Of a stretch of 64,000 nt of DNA, positions 32,820 through 45,143 are shown piece after piece (position 1 is the stretch's first letter; each line of letters begins with the position of its first letter). The notes beneath the pieces are model-generated. The model did no database searches and was not told the DNA's origin. It was given only the letters and a program-made list of their open reading frames with translations. Origin of the DNA: Cyprinodon diabolis. Its lineage: Eukaryota; Chordata; Actinopteri; Cyprinodontiformes; Cyprinodontidae. Location: the NCBI GenBank assembly GCA_030533445.1, contig CM060081.1:1755315-1819314 (forward strand). Reading direction: 5' to 3'. Made by a program: the position numbers and the translations under genes.

Positions 32820-35080
32820 GTGGAACAAAGAATTAGGGGGAACAAAAGGTGGCTCTAATCCCTCCTCCTGGATTGGCCAAGAAAGTCACCTGGGATGTTA
32901 ATGGTTGTTTGGGGGGTTTGATGGTTCTGATCGTTAACTCCTTCGTCAGAGTGGTTTCAGTCTCATGTGTCATTAAAGTGTGAGTCAGGTGAGAGGTGAA
33001 TCTTCTGGGTATTGCTCCTAAAAGTGCTTTGGAAGTAGGTGAAAGGTTCTGTCTAAGACCATTTACGTTGTCGAAAGAAAGGCTGTTCTACAATTCACAA
33101 GAACATGACTATGGAGTAACGTTCTCGCCAAATTCGTTGTTGACAAGAATACAGGAAAGTGTTGTGCCATGTGCCAAGATCATGGTTTTGGACATTGGGA
33201 ACCAGTGTCCATGTTTCATCTTGACATGACAACTGGAGAAGAGGATGCAGTTTCTGGAGCAGCTGTGAGACCTCTGCAACACCCCCTTTCAGCCAAATGC
33301 CTCCACAGGCACACCCACAGAGGTTTGACTTGCCTTGGCCCCCCTGCAGAGCTGAAAACAGTAAAGACAACAGCACGCAAGATTTCATTCTCTCTTTTGC
33401 CATGAAACTGCCAGGGGGTCCACATTAGAAGAGGCCACCATGGAGACCCAGGAAAAAGGCCTAGATCTCCAGAATGACCAAGGATAAGTCATGAGGGTTG
33501 ACTTTCCAGAAGCAAACTGCTGCAAAACAGACTTTTTGCAATAACTTTCTATTGAGTTTAAAAACTTTGAGATCCAGACTGGATGAGAAAGTCTTCTAAA
33601 GATCCCTTGGTGTGAGCCATATGGACAAGAAAATCCCTGTGTTGCTGTGAGCCTGCCTTGCTAAGCTGCTGCTGGATGAAAACTCAACCCTTCCAAATAG
33701 ATATGGACAAAAGGTTTGGTACTGATGAGCAAAGACAATGCTAACAGAATGGACTGCATGCTATGCTATGTTACAGGAATATGTGTTGAGCTGTTATTGA
33801 AGCTTGGACAAGCTTTATTTCACTAAGGATTTAAACACCGATATAACATTAGTGTTCATGTGTTCCTCAGATGCTCGTTACATTTCCATTTCCAAGTCTG
33901 ACCAAGAGTCATTTAGTGGAATCCTGATGTCTATTCGCTGCTAGCTATTTCATAGAGGATAAAGAATCACTTAGCTAAAGGTTATTGGTTCTTGATTAAG
34001 CAAATCATTTAATAAAACATTATTTGGCCAAATAATGGTTTATTCACCTCATGGATTTGCATTGTGAATTAGTCTGAAAAAAAAATCAAATTTCTCTAAA
34101 TTAGTGAAAAGCTAATTTGATCATAACCCAAATTCTTCCAGATAAACTTTGGTTTTCAAACGCAGAATCCATCTTAAAATGTAATATGGTTTTCAACCAT
34201 GTTCCCCTTCCTCTTTGTACATAGTAGTTTAGTTAGTTAAGCTTCACTAGTTTTAGTCAAGAGTGTTAATCTGAAATATGTTTGACTTGGAGCTGAATGA
34301 TTTTTGTTAATAAACTCTTTTATTTTGAACAGAAGTTGTGGTGAATTTATTCCATGTATGTGCAGAATTAACTGTTTGACCATGATTAGAGCTCGAACCG
34401 CTCTTTCATTTATTGTTCTAACATACAGCTAGCAGGGCGTGTGTCAATAAACAATATATAACAGCCCAAAAAATATCTGATTAAATGAATATTTACCACC
34501 CAAGAAACATCTACGGCAAGGAACATCTTAAAATATTAGAACATAATATGAATTCCCAGCAGGCTGAGATATAACAGTTATTCACAACATTTATATGGTG
34601 TCCTACCTGGATTGGCATTGAATATAAATTCACAACAAAAGTAAACTTATTCTTTCTTATCTCTTTTATTACTGTAATGTTTTTGTTGTGTAGTTTCATT
34701 TCTAATTACGATACAAAACCTTCACACTATGTTGATTTTATGACTATAACTTTGCGTTGTTGTTTTAGGGCGATCTTTTAACTTTAACTCTATTACATGC
34801 CTGTAGGTAATATGGATACAAGCAAACATAATGCAGAAAAGGCAAAAGATTCAATACATAAAACACCAAGAAACAATGCCCTAAAACTGTGACTTTTTTC
34901 ATTTATTCTTTAAAAGATACAAACTGCAGTGAATAAACCCCATGTTGTGTAAAATGACAAAAAAAAGAATAACACATGGCAGCGTAATGCCCATGAAATT
35001 ATGCACAAGCATCATTTCATTGTATCAGTTAAAGCTGCTCCACTCAGGCGATATATGACGACACCATCTACCCAAAAAAA
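32820..35080. other. Copine intron, unassigned
   Basis: 33000-33420 shows overlapping ORFs on both strands without recognisable domains. The rest is AT-rich. It could include an old LTR or processed sequence, but I see no boundaries. Confidence 0.35.
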
Positions 35081-35086
35081 AGAGAA

Positions 35087-35118
35087 TAACTAAAAAGAAA
35101 GAAAGAAAGAAAGTAAGA
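35087..35118. repeat. GAAA microsatellite
   Basis: AAAGAAAGAAAGAAAGAAAG with small interruptions. Confidence 0.85.
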
Positions 35119-35879
35119 AAGTTTTTGGTGGCAGCAGATTGAGCGTCATGTCTGCTAGGAAGTGTGTTGGTGGTGGGCGTGAACGCAGGGAGGATCCATC
35201 ACTCACCTTCTGGCTCACCCTATGATGGGGATGAAGTCTGGAGGAGAACTGACGGTTTTCTCCTGTGAACCCCCTTTATACCAAAACGCTGCCAATACGC
35301 CATTATACAGTAGCTGGAAGTTAGAAACACGTTCAGCGCTCGTCTGGAACACGTCAGATACGCTGATATGTTGGAGAGAAGTTCTGGATAAGTTATGCTC
35401 AAGTTACTCAGAGGTTTAGGATAAGCTAGACGCCACGACTGATGAGGAACTGACACTAAACGGATGTCAACCATCAGATAACTTAACCTCGATCTTATGG
35501 CCCACGGATGAGTATACACAGGCAAAATTTCTCGATGTACTCGCCATATGTCGTCATGTTTCAGCGTGCTTCAATGTGTTTCAGCGTACTTCAGCGTGCT
35601 CATAACTTATATTAAACGTACCCATAACTCATCCAATGTATGCCTGCGTTTTTACCAGATGTTCCTTAAGTCAGGCATATGCTGGGCGATTATTGTGTAG
35701 GTGAAAGTAAGCGCACCGGCTAATACTATCTATGCATGACTGATTCATAGGGAGGAGTCTAGAAGGACACCCAGACTCTTGACCTGAGGGGAGGGGAAGA
35801 TCAAGGAGATCTTGGACAGGGTGGATTTGTGGCAACAAGGAAGAGTTCAGTTTTATTACTGTCTGGTTCAAGGAAGTTC

Positions 35880-36110
35880 AATAGTAAGGGACAATGGGGT
35901 GAGTGAGGAGGTGGGTTTACTGGATAAATAGAGCTGGGTGTCATTAGCGCAATGAAAATGAATGTTGAATTTGTGTAAAATATTGCCTAGGGGATGAAAA
36001 GGAGGGGGCCAAGAACTGAGCCTTGAGGGACACCAGAAGTGACAGGGGAAGGGTGGGAAAGATTTAGTTGGTCAGAGAGATATGACCGGAAACAGTCAGG
36101 GGTGTGAAAG
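35880..36110. repeat. Unclassified interspersed repeat
   Basis: GAGCTGGGTGTCATTAGCGC ... GGGGGCCAAGAACTGAGCCT ... GAGGGACACCAGAAGTGACA matches the word order of a very common fish repeat that also occurs in coding relics. The class is unknown to me. Confidence 0.45.
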
Positions 36111-36155
36111 ATGCCAAGCAAGGATAATCTAGGGAAGATTATCCTTGCTTGGCAT
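36111..36155. repeat. Perfect 20-bp hairpin
   Basis: Left arm ATGCCAAGCAAGGATAATCT (36111-36130), loop AGGGA, right arm 36136-36155 is its exact complement. It lies 146 bp into the intron downstream of the 36301-36377 copine exon and is followed by a 15-bp tandem repeat. Confidence 0.9.
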
Positions 36156-36160
36156 AGTCC

Positions 36161-36207
36161 TCAGATTAGGATAGATCAGATTAGGATAGATCAGGTTAGG
36201 ATAGATC
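36161..36207. repeat. 15-bp tandem repeat, three units
   Basis: TCAGATTAGGATAGA repeated at 36161, 36176 and 36191 (the third with one G for A change). Confidence 0.92.
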
Positions 36208-36300
36208 TAAATGTCAGTCATTTATTAGATTTTTATTGATTTTTTTTTTTAATGGAAGCATGAATAAAACAAAAGGTCCAACAGAGCATGGGGTACTTAC

Positions 36301-36377
36301 GAGAGCGTCCTTTCCAGCCTGCTGCCAGGGGAACCAATAATCTCTCCGAGAGTGCAAAATATCTGACCCAGAAAGTC
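36301..36377 (-). CDS. cpne9: Copine exon (end of C2A)
   Basis: Reads DFLGQIFCTLGEIIGSPG then SRLERTL and two bases (TC) of a Ser codon. DFLGQ..CTLGEIIGS is a hallmark of copine C2A ends. The acceptor is GTGCAG and the donor GTAAGT. The two extra bases join exactly to the single A that opens the next exon, so no exon is missing between 36.3 and 27.5 kb. Confidence 0.93.
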
Positions 36378-36816
36378 CTGCACAGGAGCAAAGAGAGGTT
36401 ACCGTTCTAGCCACACATAACTAATACCCTTCACCTTTTATACATTTAAAAAAGGTTTGGGCTTTTTTATGACTAACTGGAAAACAAATATAAAGATTAT
36501 AATCTGTAAAGTGAGTTGAAAAATGAGTTACATCATCACATATATATGCTTAGCTTAGAGAGATTAACAAAACCAGCACTCCCAGCATATACCAGTATGC
36601 CCACAAAAACAGAGTGTCCTGAGGTTACAGCTCATTTCATCTAACTGATGTAATTGTCAGGGGGTTTTGATGTAAATATTAAACCTCTGAGTCAGTTTGG
36701 TTGGTGAGAAAACATTTCAAAGTATTTACTTTATTGATGCTGATAAACTACATGAGCTATATCTCTAAAGAGAAAACATTATTTCAGACCCAATGCCCAC
36801 ATCATTACTGCATCAT

Positions 36817-37630
36817 TAGTGGTTCCTGGAATTTCTAAAAGTAGAATGGGAGGCAGATCTTTTAGTTATCAGGCTCCTCTCCTGTGGAACCAACTACCAG
36901 TTTTAGTCCGTGAGGCAGACACCCTGTCTACTTTTAAGGCTAGGCTTAAAACTTTCCTTTTTGATAAAGCTTCTAGTTAGAGTGGCTCAGGTTATCCTGA
37001 TCTATCTCTATAGTTCTGCTGCTATAGGCTTAGACTGCTGGAGGACATAGGGACCCCTTTTTCATCATTCTGCTTCATTCTATCTCTATTCTCCCACTCT
37101 GCAGAATCTGTTCGTTCAATCTCTAACATTCTTCATCCTGGAGAGAAATATCAGCTGTGCTGCTGCCATCAACACCTTTGTTTCTAGATGTTGGAGATTG
37201 GCCTGTTTTCCAGTGTAGTCCTGTTTCTCTGACTGTGACTAAATGGATATGCTTTCATCATCCTCTGACATGGGAGCTGGCTCGGAGCTGCCTGGTCTGT
37301 GTGTTTCCTGGACAGGGAAGCTGGTTGACTGTTGCCTTTTGTATCTATGCTTCTTTTTCTATGTCTGCTTCTGTCTCCTTGAACCCCAGTGGGCCTCAGC
37401 AGATGGCCGCTCACACTGAGCCTGGTTCTGCTGGAGGTTTCTTACTGTTTAAAGGGAGTTTTTCCTCTCCACTGTCGCTACAAGCATGCTTAGTGTGAGG
37501 GATTGCTGAAAAGTCAATGAGTCGATGCAATCAGCTGATTCTCCTTACATAGAAAACTTTGAACCAATCTGTCTGGATGATGTGATTGAATTGTCTCTGC
37601 ACTATATAAATAAACTGAATTTAATTGAAT
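36817..37630 (+). mobile_element. L2 3' half (end of ORF2 and 3' UTR)
   Basis: Matches the complete L2 from position 23894 onward: ISKSRMGGRSFSYQAPLLWN is encoded at about 36830-36890, then the 3' UTR and a CTATATAAATAAACTGAATT tail. A short deletion is present in the 3' UTR around 37130. It is 5'-truncated, the expected form for L2 insertions. Confidence 0.88.
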
Positions 37631-37639
37631 CATGGATGG

Positions 37640-38850
37640 CAGATACATTTCCTCATACTAAGTAATGCAACAACACGGTTTTAGTGACTGGCACAGACAT
37701 TCAGTGAGAGAAAGTCAGAGCCCACCTTTAAACACTGGCAATAAACTTTTCAGGTCACGTCAAATAGCTTGGTTTGATGATTAAGTCAGGACTTTTATAT
37801 ACCAAATTAAGGATGTTACCAAAAATATTATCTGATCATCTAAAGGACATTGCCAAAGTTTGACAATTTTCTTTCCGGTACAGTGTTAGGAATTTAATGC
37901 AGATGTTTTAGAAGTTAAAGATTGTACAGTATTCTTTCAAGTCTTCCTAAAACAAATTTAGCTCCATTCAGATTCAGGAATGTTTACAAGTTTGTCTTCC
38001 AAATGAAAGCCAAGTCAGCAAAGGGTTAGTCTTGTCCATTAATGTTTAAATTAAGCTATCAAAATTTCACTTTCAGTTATGTAATTTTTCAACTTTGATT
38101 TAAATCTGAACTTGATTTTCACAGGTTTTTAAATGTCCAGAACAACAGTAAAGGAAACAGTTGTTTCTGCAAAAACATTTATGCATTTATAGAAATATTT
38201 ATACTATTAAAAAAGACTGGTTTGAGACAATAACAATCCACTTTAGCTCTAAAGTTCCATAAAAGAAAAAAAAAAGAATGAAAATATAACACCTTCAACA
38301 CCATGCTAATTTCTGAACTCAAACTTAGACTATATTTAATCTGCTTACCTTCTGCTCAGCAGGTCAGGAGGCAGTGAGAGAAGATTGAACAGAAGTTACA
38401 CAGGAAGCAAAAGCAAACATCTTTATTTATCCTTAGTTCAAAAACAGGTATACTTTATAAAAACAGCTCTTGGACGAGAAATTAGCACTAAAACCTTTTA
38501 CCAGCCTTAGTTGTTCATGTCTAAGTGGTTGTCATGCATCACAATAGACCATCATGTTTTTGTTTGTTTTTTGTTATTATCTAGTTTTAAAAATGTTAAA
38601 AATGGGCTTTATAAATAAATAAACAAACGGGACATAAACCTTGAAGTAAGAGAATAGCCTTTGCTTCCATGGAACTTTATTACTGTTTCCTGGCTCTTGT
38701 GTTTTTAGGCTTTTTATACAGAAGCCATAGGTTAATACGTTTATTCTAACAGCTGTCCTCCCATTAGGCTTGGAAGACAGAGAAGAAAGAAAAGCAGTAA
38801 ATAGAACAGAACCAGCCTCTACCACTGACCCATGTCAGTTTTTAACATTT
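37640..38850. other. AT-rich copine intron, no feature seen
   Basis: No repeat family, exon or RNA gene recognised between the L2 fragment and the 38864-38903 exon. Confidence 0.5.
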
Positions 38851-38863
38851 TAAAACTACTTAC

Positions 38864-38903
38864 ATGTTTGGACAGGTTGCAGCTCCTCATGTCCACATTG
38901 TAC
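38864..38903 (-). CDS. cpne9: Copine exon (C2A calcium loop 3)
   Basis: A 40-nt mini-exon reading (V)YNVDMRSCNLSKH, matching the copine C2A loop usually written YDVDSKS..LSKH. The acceptor is CTGTAG and the donor GTAAGT. It completes the Val codon split from the 46949-47052 exon and ends in phase 0. It is too short for ORF calling and was identified from the protein motif and splice sites. Confidence 0.9.
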
Positions 38904-39384
38904 CTACAGTTCAACCAAACAAGATTCTTTAGTGCTTTTACAATGTAACATAGAAACTTCAAATAACTAAAACAGATATTTTTTTAAATAAATGTTTTAA
39001 AAACTTTTTTTTTAATGTTTATTGCATCCTTCAACATTTAAACGTACAGTAAAACCAGCGATGACAGTATCAGTACTGTAAGTGTACAACATTGAGTGAT
39101 TGTACAGAGAAGGACTTGAGTTTTTAACATTTAACCATGAACCCCTCCCAGCCCTCCCGTACTCCCCCCACCTCCGCCAGCAGATGAGACTAAAGAGAAA
39201 AGAAAATTCTCACACACTGCATCTTTTTTCTGGATCAATAGTGTTTGAGTCTTTCCTCTCTGGTTTTAAAAACGGTTCCCATGTACTTTGATACGCCTCA
39301 ATCTGGCCGTTTATTTTGTGTATGAGTCGTTCGTAAGAGGCGGTCTCGAAAAGTGCTGTGTACCATTCCGAATATATAGGGGTG

Positions 39385-39792
39385 TGTTAGGTTTATTCGA
39401 TGATGATTATAAAGTTAATGTATTTGCATATGGAACATTGGAGAAATGAGATGCTTCACTCTGTTTACTGCAAGCCGTCGTGCAACGGCGGTAGAAAATT
39501 GCTGATGTTTGTGCATGGCTAATCACAGTTATCAGGAGACCACTCTATTCTGTGATTCAATCAGAGGAGCATTTTGTCCTATGACCTGATCAATTGCCTT
39601 GTCAGAAGAACACTATTTTGTAACCCACCCCAACTGTTATGATCTGCTAATAAAAAGGCTTCTGCAGAGGAAGTCCATCAGAGAGTAGATGTAGCTGAAT
39701 GTAACTCTCTCCTTCTGCAGAAGCCGTTAAAAAATCCCTCTTCTGTGTAGACTAAGTTTCTCTTTTATGAACCTACATTTTTTAACCTAACA
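39385..39792. mobile_element. Solo LTR nested in the L1 3' region
   Basis: A 408-bp segment with inverted ends TGTTAGGTT ... AACCTAACA, flanked by the 5-bp direct repeat GGGTG (39380-39384 and 39793-39797). An AATAAA signal lies at about 39650 on the plus strand. No internal retroelement sequence, so it is a recombined solo LTR. The parent family (gypsy or endogenous retrovirus) is not known. Confidence 0.85.
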
Positions 39793-40026
39793 GGGTGTTT
39801 TGATCCTTCCAGTGTCTTAATATAACTCGCCTTGCCTTGGTAATGGCTATTTCTAACCATTTTGTTTTTTTGTTCCTATTTTGACCTCATAATCTAAGAA
39901 GTTAAGAAGTCCTAATGTAGGTGTCAAAAATAAATTGGAGTTAAGGGTGCTGTTGATTTTTCCCATAACCGCCTGCCAATAAGAAATCAAGTTCGGACAC
40001 GTGAGGAACAGATGAAGCATGTCTCC

Positions 40027-43000
40027 CTAACTTTGTTTACATCGCCAGCAAATATCCGAGTTACTTATTTTAGCTCTAAAGAGTTTAACTGGTGTCCAAT
40101 ATAAACGATTCAGAATTTTGAACTGTATCAGTTTGGAGCGTGCATCCCTCATGGGCTTTAACATTTGTTTGACTATTGCACTCCACTGTTCCTCTGGGAA
40201 CTTTTTGTTTAGTTCTGATTCCCAAACCTTTTTAAATCCTTTATTAATGTTGCAAGTCTTTCTAATCAAGTAGTTATAAATATGACTTACTCGTCTTGGA
40301 GAGTATTTTATTTATTTATTTATTAAACATAGTGTGTATTGGTGATTCCATGGGTATGGTTACCCCGGGATTCTTTAATTTCATGAGGCAGTCCCTTATT
40401 TGTAAAAACTTCCAGAAATCTGTTTGAGTTAGGTTGTATAATTCTTGAAATTGTGGAAATGATAGTAAGGTGCCATTTTGGAAGAAGCAGTTTATACTGT
40501 TAATCCCTTTTGTATGCCAGTTCCTCCAAAAGATATTTTTTACCTTCTATTTTTATTTTTGGGTTGTTTCACACTGAGGCTGTTTCTTGATTGAATGGAA
40601 AGATATCTGCTTTTTTTGTGTAAGTGCTGCCAAATGTTTTTAGTGTGACTAAAATCGGATTTAACTCCATGATTTTGATGTTGGGATAGATAATCAAAAG
40701 CATTAAATGGAGCGTTTACTTCACCTTCTAAGTTCACCCAGGTCGGACTGTCTTGGTTGTTTAACATAAGTGATGTTATTTGTGCACTTGTAAAGGCTTC
40801 TTGGTAGAGTTGGAAATTGGCTAGTCGTAATCCTCCATGTTCTATTTTAGTTTGGAATTTTAGGACATTTTAGGTTTTTTCCCCTCCCAAATAAATTTGT
40901 TTATCATTTTGTCCAGGGTCTTAAATATAGGGTGTGGGATTTTGAGAGGTAAAAGGTTGAATAGGTAATTTAATTTTGGAGTAATAATCATTTTAATGGC
41001 CTGGACTCTACCCCACAGCGATATTTGTAGCTTGTCCCACCCCTTTAAAGTCAAGCTTATTTTATTTATCACAGGTTCAAAGTTGTCCAAAATAATGTCT
41101 TCAAGGCCCGGGTTCAGCAGAATTCCTAAGTATTTTAGGTGTTTTGGTACCCACTGACATTTCTACTTTTGTATATGGCTTTTATAACATAGTTTTGATA
41201 AGGGCATGGCCTCGCATTTAGACCAGTTAATCTTGTAGCCGGATAATTCAGAGAAGTTATTTATCAAGTTCAGTAGAGGAGGTATTGATTCCTCAGGGTT
41301 TGACAGTAGGAGGAGTACATCATCCGCAAAAATCAGCATTTTGTTGTCCATTCCGCCCATTGTTATACCTTTTATCATTTTGATTTGTCTGATAGCTTGG
41401 GCCAAAGGTTCGAGTGCAATAATAAAGAGCAGCGGTGACAATGGGTCTCCCTGTTTAGTCCCGGGTTTGATTAAGAATTGAGATGATCTTGATCCATTGG
41501 TCGTTACAGTTGCTTTTGAACCTGAGTATATCATTTGGATTATTTCTAGAAACGAGTGCTGAAACCTAAATTTTCCAAGGGTATATTATAGATAGTTCCA
41601 GTTAACCCTTTCGAAGGCTTTTTCCGCATCGAGTGACAGGGCCGCTACAGGAAAATGTAATTGTTGGGCCTTCGAATGACCGGGATTAATGATTTCTTCA
41701 TTGATAAGGAAAGTTGATGTGATTCAATAGCTGAGTTAAATGTTCTTAGTATTTCTGTGCTCAGTTCAGGTGTAAATTTTTTATAAAACTAGTTAGGGAT
41801 GCCGTCCAGGCCTGGGGTTTTCCCATTGGGTGAGACTTTAATGTTTTTAACGAGTTCTTCCATGGTTATAGGTCTTACTAGTTGTGTGGCACTTTCTTTG
41901 GGCAATTTTTTAAGGTTTAGCCCTCCAAAAAACTCTTTTGCTGAATTTAGATTAAATTGTCCTTCTTGAGAATACAGTTGCTTATAGAAATCTTCGAATA
42001 CTTTGTTAATTTCTTTCTGACTAGTAACTACACTGCCAGCCCCGTTCTTTATCGCACCAATTTGACATGCTGCTTGTTTGGCCTTTAGTTGACCGGCTAG
42101 TAATTTATCGGCTTTATCGCCTGATTCATACAATCTCTGTTTGATCCTGAAAAGAGAGTATTCTACTGTTTTGAAAATATTGTATTTAGCTCTGACTAAT
42201 TTATCAAAGATTGACGGGTTAAGATTTTCTGAATATCCCCTCTCCAGTTTCTTTATCTTGTTTTCATATAGATTTATATTTTATTTATATTTTTGTTTTT
42301 TGATCCGAGAGGAATGTTGTATCAGTATTCCAATTAATGTAAGCTTTGAATCCATCCCAGATTGAGTTTTGGTCTGCAGTATTGTTGTTATTTGTAAAGT
42401 ATTCAGTAATTAGTTCTCTGTGTTTTTTGCATAGGTCAGCATCATTTAACAAACTGGTATTCATCCTCAATCCCCTATCCCTAGGACTAGGTAAATGGGG
42501 GCATGATCGGTTAGTGCTATTGGACCAATATTGGACCAATATTGCAGTTCCCAACGCTTTCAATGAGAGAGTGTGAAATCAGAAAATAGTCTTTCTGGCT
42601 ATAAACAGAGTGCCTACTTGAGAAGAAGGTATAGTCTCGCACTGAGGGGTTTAGGAGTCTCCTAACATCTGATAAACCAGCATGTTTGCACAGAGCTTTA
42701 ATTGCTTCCTGGGTTTTGCTGGTTTTAGGAATTGATTTCCCAGATCTATCCAAAACCACGTCTAAGACTTGATTGAAGTCTCCTGCTAAAATAGTTGGAA
42801 AGTCTCCAAAATCCATAAAAATCTTCCTTAGCTGTAAAAAAAAATCTGGGTCTTCTATATTAGGAGCATATATATTGGCTATAATAACGTTTTGTCCTGA
42901 AATATTGACTGGTAGAACAATTAATCGACCTTTTTTGTCCTTATATTCTTTCTCTACGTGGATTGAGAGATGTGTAGAAAATAGAATGGACACGCCCGTT

Positions 43001-43101
43001 TTTTTCTGTTTGAAAGTGTTATGGTAAGCGAGCCCCACCCACCTGTGTTTAATTCTGTGAACATCTTTCTCTAACAAGTGCGTTTCTTGTAGCATCATCA
43101 C
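40027..43101 (-). pseudogene. L1 ORF2 relic (endonuclease and reverse transcriptase)
   Basis: Endonuclease, 42517-43101: LQETHLLEKDVHRIKHRW, VIIANIYAPN, LAGDFNQVLD, then a DYFLISHS block. Connector and RT fingers, 41789-42133 (GKTPGLDGIPN). RT core, 41163-41534: FLIKPGTKQGDPLSPLLFII and LIFADDVLLLL with the FADD motif, then YKINWSKCEA. Thumb and C-terminal pieces at 40860-41090 (ISLWGRVQAIKMIITPKLNY), 40540-40767 and 40027-40269 (FKILNRLYWTP, DICWRCKQ). At least six frame breaks. Confidence 0.88.
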
Positions 43102-43817
43102 ATCTACTTTTTTTCTGTTTTAGATATTTAAGTACTTTGTTTCGTTTAGTGTAGGAGCCCAGACCATTAACATTCCAGGAGGATAGTTTAATTATGGTCC
43201 CCGTATTTTTTTTGTTCCTTTGTCAATAATAATGTTAAAACCATCATTATATCTTGAGATGCAGCAGTTGTGTGTTTACATATAAAAAAGAAAAAAACAG
43301 AAAGCGACTGGCTGAGATGGAGGGCCCCAAAAACGGAAATTAAAATTGAACACGAACAGAAATATATTTTGTAAAATAATCTGGCCTTATTCCTTATGAC
43401 GAGCATGGAGGTCTTCAGAGTGAGCTTCTCAGCCAATAATATATAGAAATATGTATCAGAAACTTTCGCCAGAACTTGTTAGCTCAAGTGTCTAAAGCAA
43501 GCAGAAAACTGGCAAAAAAAAGGGACAATTTTCTGTCAGCAAACCCTGTTAATTAACATAAATCTGACCAGTCTAACAAAGTCCAGTTTTCGCTTGTATG
43601 GAATGAAAAACATTTTAGTCTTAATAAATTGGAGATTATGATTAGTGTTCTCAAAGAGGAGATAACACCGCTGATCATCACAGTGTGGTCGCTCTTTCAC
43701 CTTCCTCCGGGGGTTGGTATTTGTCTATCATCTTCTTTGCTGCAGCAGGGTCTTCAAAACGGAGGCGTTCCTTACCGAGGGAGATCCAAAACACCGAGGG
43801 GTACTGCATGGTGTATC

Positions 43818-44399
43818 TCAGACCCTTTGCTCTGCACATATGTCTGACCTCGTAGAATTATATAGAAAATAGAAAATATTCCTTTTTTCTTGTACTTCCC
43901 TCGTGAAGTCAGGAAAAAATTCTGTTTCAATGATGATTTGATCTGTGTCCTGGTCTTGTGGAAGTAGGGATCGTAGAACCTCCATGACACACTCCAGTAC
44001 GTTATTCCCCTTTTCCGCGAGCTCCGGAACACCCTTGATCCTTAGATTATTTCTTCTGCTGTAGTTTTCTTGGTATTGAATCCGGCCTTCCAGCTGTGCA
44101 ACTTTAGACTTCAGCTCAGCCGTGCTCGCAGTGAGCACCGCATTCTCATCTTCGAGTTGCGATACTCTGTTCCCGGCTTCCCCAATCCTGCCGCTGAGGC
44201 CGGCCACATCCGAGTTCAGAGAGTCCAGACAGTCTTTAATAGTAGTCACGTCTGCCCTGACTGGTTGTATTTTGTCTTGAAGATCTCGGTTGATAATGTG
44301 AATCTCATTTATGATCAGCGAGTTTGTCTCTATGTCGGAGGGCGTCTCCATGTTAGAATTAGCGTTAGCCTCGTTAGCCTGTGAGCTCGACAGCATCAT
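43818..44399 (-). pseudogene. L1 ORF1 relic (coiled-coil RNA-binding protein)
   Basis: Starts MMLSSSQANEANANSN. A long heptad-like coiled coil covers residues about 30-110 (LSGRIGEAGNRVSQLEDENA, ELKSKVAQLEGRIQ), followed by the start of the RRM-like region (YSRRNNLRIKGVPELAEKG). This is the standard L1 ORF1p layout. The frame breaks before the C-terminal domain is complete. Confidence 0.82.
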
Positions 44400-44874
44400 T
44401 TGGTCAATTTTAGTGCCGTTGTGCTCTTTAGCTTCAAGTTTTTCCCTCTATTCATCTGTGCAGCCTAGTTTATGCTGATCTCACACAGGTTAAGCCTTCT
44501 GATGGAAAGTAAAAACGTGGGACGGCCGAAGTCAGCTCTAGCTCTTCAGCATGCATTCTCTCCTCGCCGCATCGTCACCAGAAGTCTCCCTTTTAAAAAC
44601 TTTTGAATCAAACCCAGCAGAGAGAAATTCAGTGTGATGACCGAGGTCTTTCTGTTCCTCCTCTAAATAAGCCACCAGGGGTACCTTTAAAAATGATATA
44701 TTTTTTTTATTTTGACAGAAAACCCAACCTGACTTTAAGACAAATTGCACATTTGATCTTAATTTGGTTCTGTCTCTTTTTTTTTATCTCTGGTCTCTCT
44801 GAAGATTATTGAGCAGAAGAAGAAAGCCTCCATCCCAGTGAGCCCCGGAGAATTTGTTATTTTAAACTCTCCCT

Positions 44875-45143
44875 CACTGCAAAAACCATCTAAAAATGAG
44901 TAAATATTTCTTACATTAAGTGCATTTTCCCTAATTTAAGCAGGTCAATAAGATGATTTGCTGATTGAGTGAGGGTTTTTTTTCTCTTAAAATAAAATTA
45001 GATAACATGCACTTGAAATAAGGTAATTCAATTCTTTTTTATTATCTTAAATCTGGATTGGCTTGTTCCATCTGCAATTTCAAGAAAAAAGTGCATTTAT
45101 CTTAAGAAAAAATGACATATTTAGAGTTCAATTTTTTTAAGTG
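44875..45143. mobile_element. hAT-like MITE (CACTGCAAAA family)
   Basis: Starts CACTGCAAAAACCATCTAAA and contains repeated CTTAA/TTAAG blocks (TTAAGTGCATTTTCCC, AAGAAAAAATGACATATTTA). The right end (ATTTTTTTAAGTG) is worn. A second member lies at 45722-46013. Confidence 0.65.

Larger units (their letters stand above)
39009..44590 (-). mobile_element. Full-length decayed L1-clade LINE
   Basis: Flanked by the perfect 14-bp direct repeat TTTTAAAAACTTTT at 38995-39008 and 44591-44604, so both ends of the insertion are known. The minus strand starts GGGAGACTTCTGGTGACGAT, a 5' UTR without truncation, then ORF1 and ORF2 relics; the poly(A) end merges with the T run at 39005-39013. Excluding the nested solo LTR it is about 5.17 kb. 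Numerous frameshifts and stops make it inactive. It sits in the same orientation as the copine, upstream of the 38864-38903 exon. Confidence 0.9.

Noticed and set aside
33000..33425. Overlapping ORFs on both strands as a host exon or processed gene
   Set aside because: No motif recognised in any frame and no splice sites tied to a known protein; left as unassigned intron.
35195..35270. Possible extra copine exon on the minus strand (GT donor at 35205-35210)
   Set aside because: The longest frame contains a stop, and the 36.3-kb and 27.4-kb exons already join exactly (TC+A), so no exon is needed.
36161..36207. CRISPR-like repeats
   Set aside because: Three contiguous 15-bp units without spacers in an animal genome; a simple tandem repeat.
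26742..37630. L2 pieces at 26742-27294 and 36817-37630 are almost adjacent in the L2 consensus (gap of about 53 bp), as if one L2 had been split
   Set aside because: Two copine exons (27435-27498 and 36301-36377) that join in phase lie between them, so a 9.5-kb insertion carrying those exons would be needed. The two pieces also differ in divergence. Coincidence is simpler.
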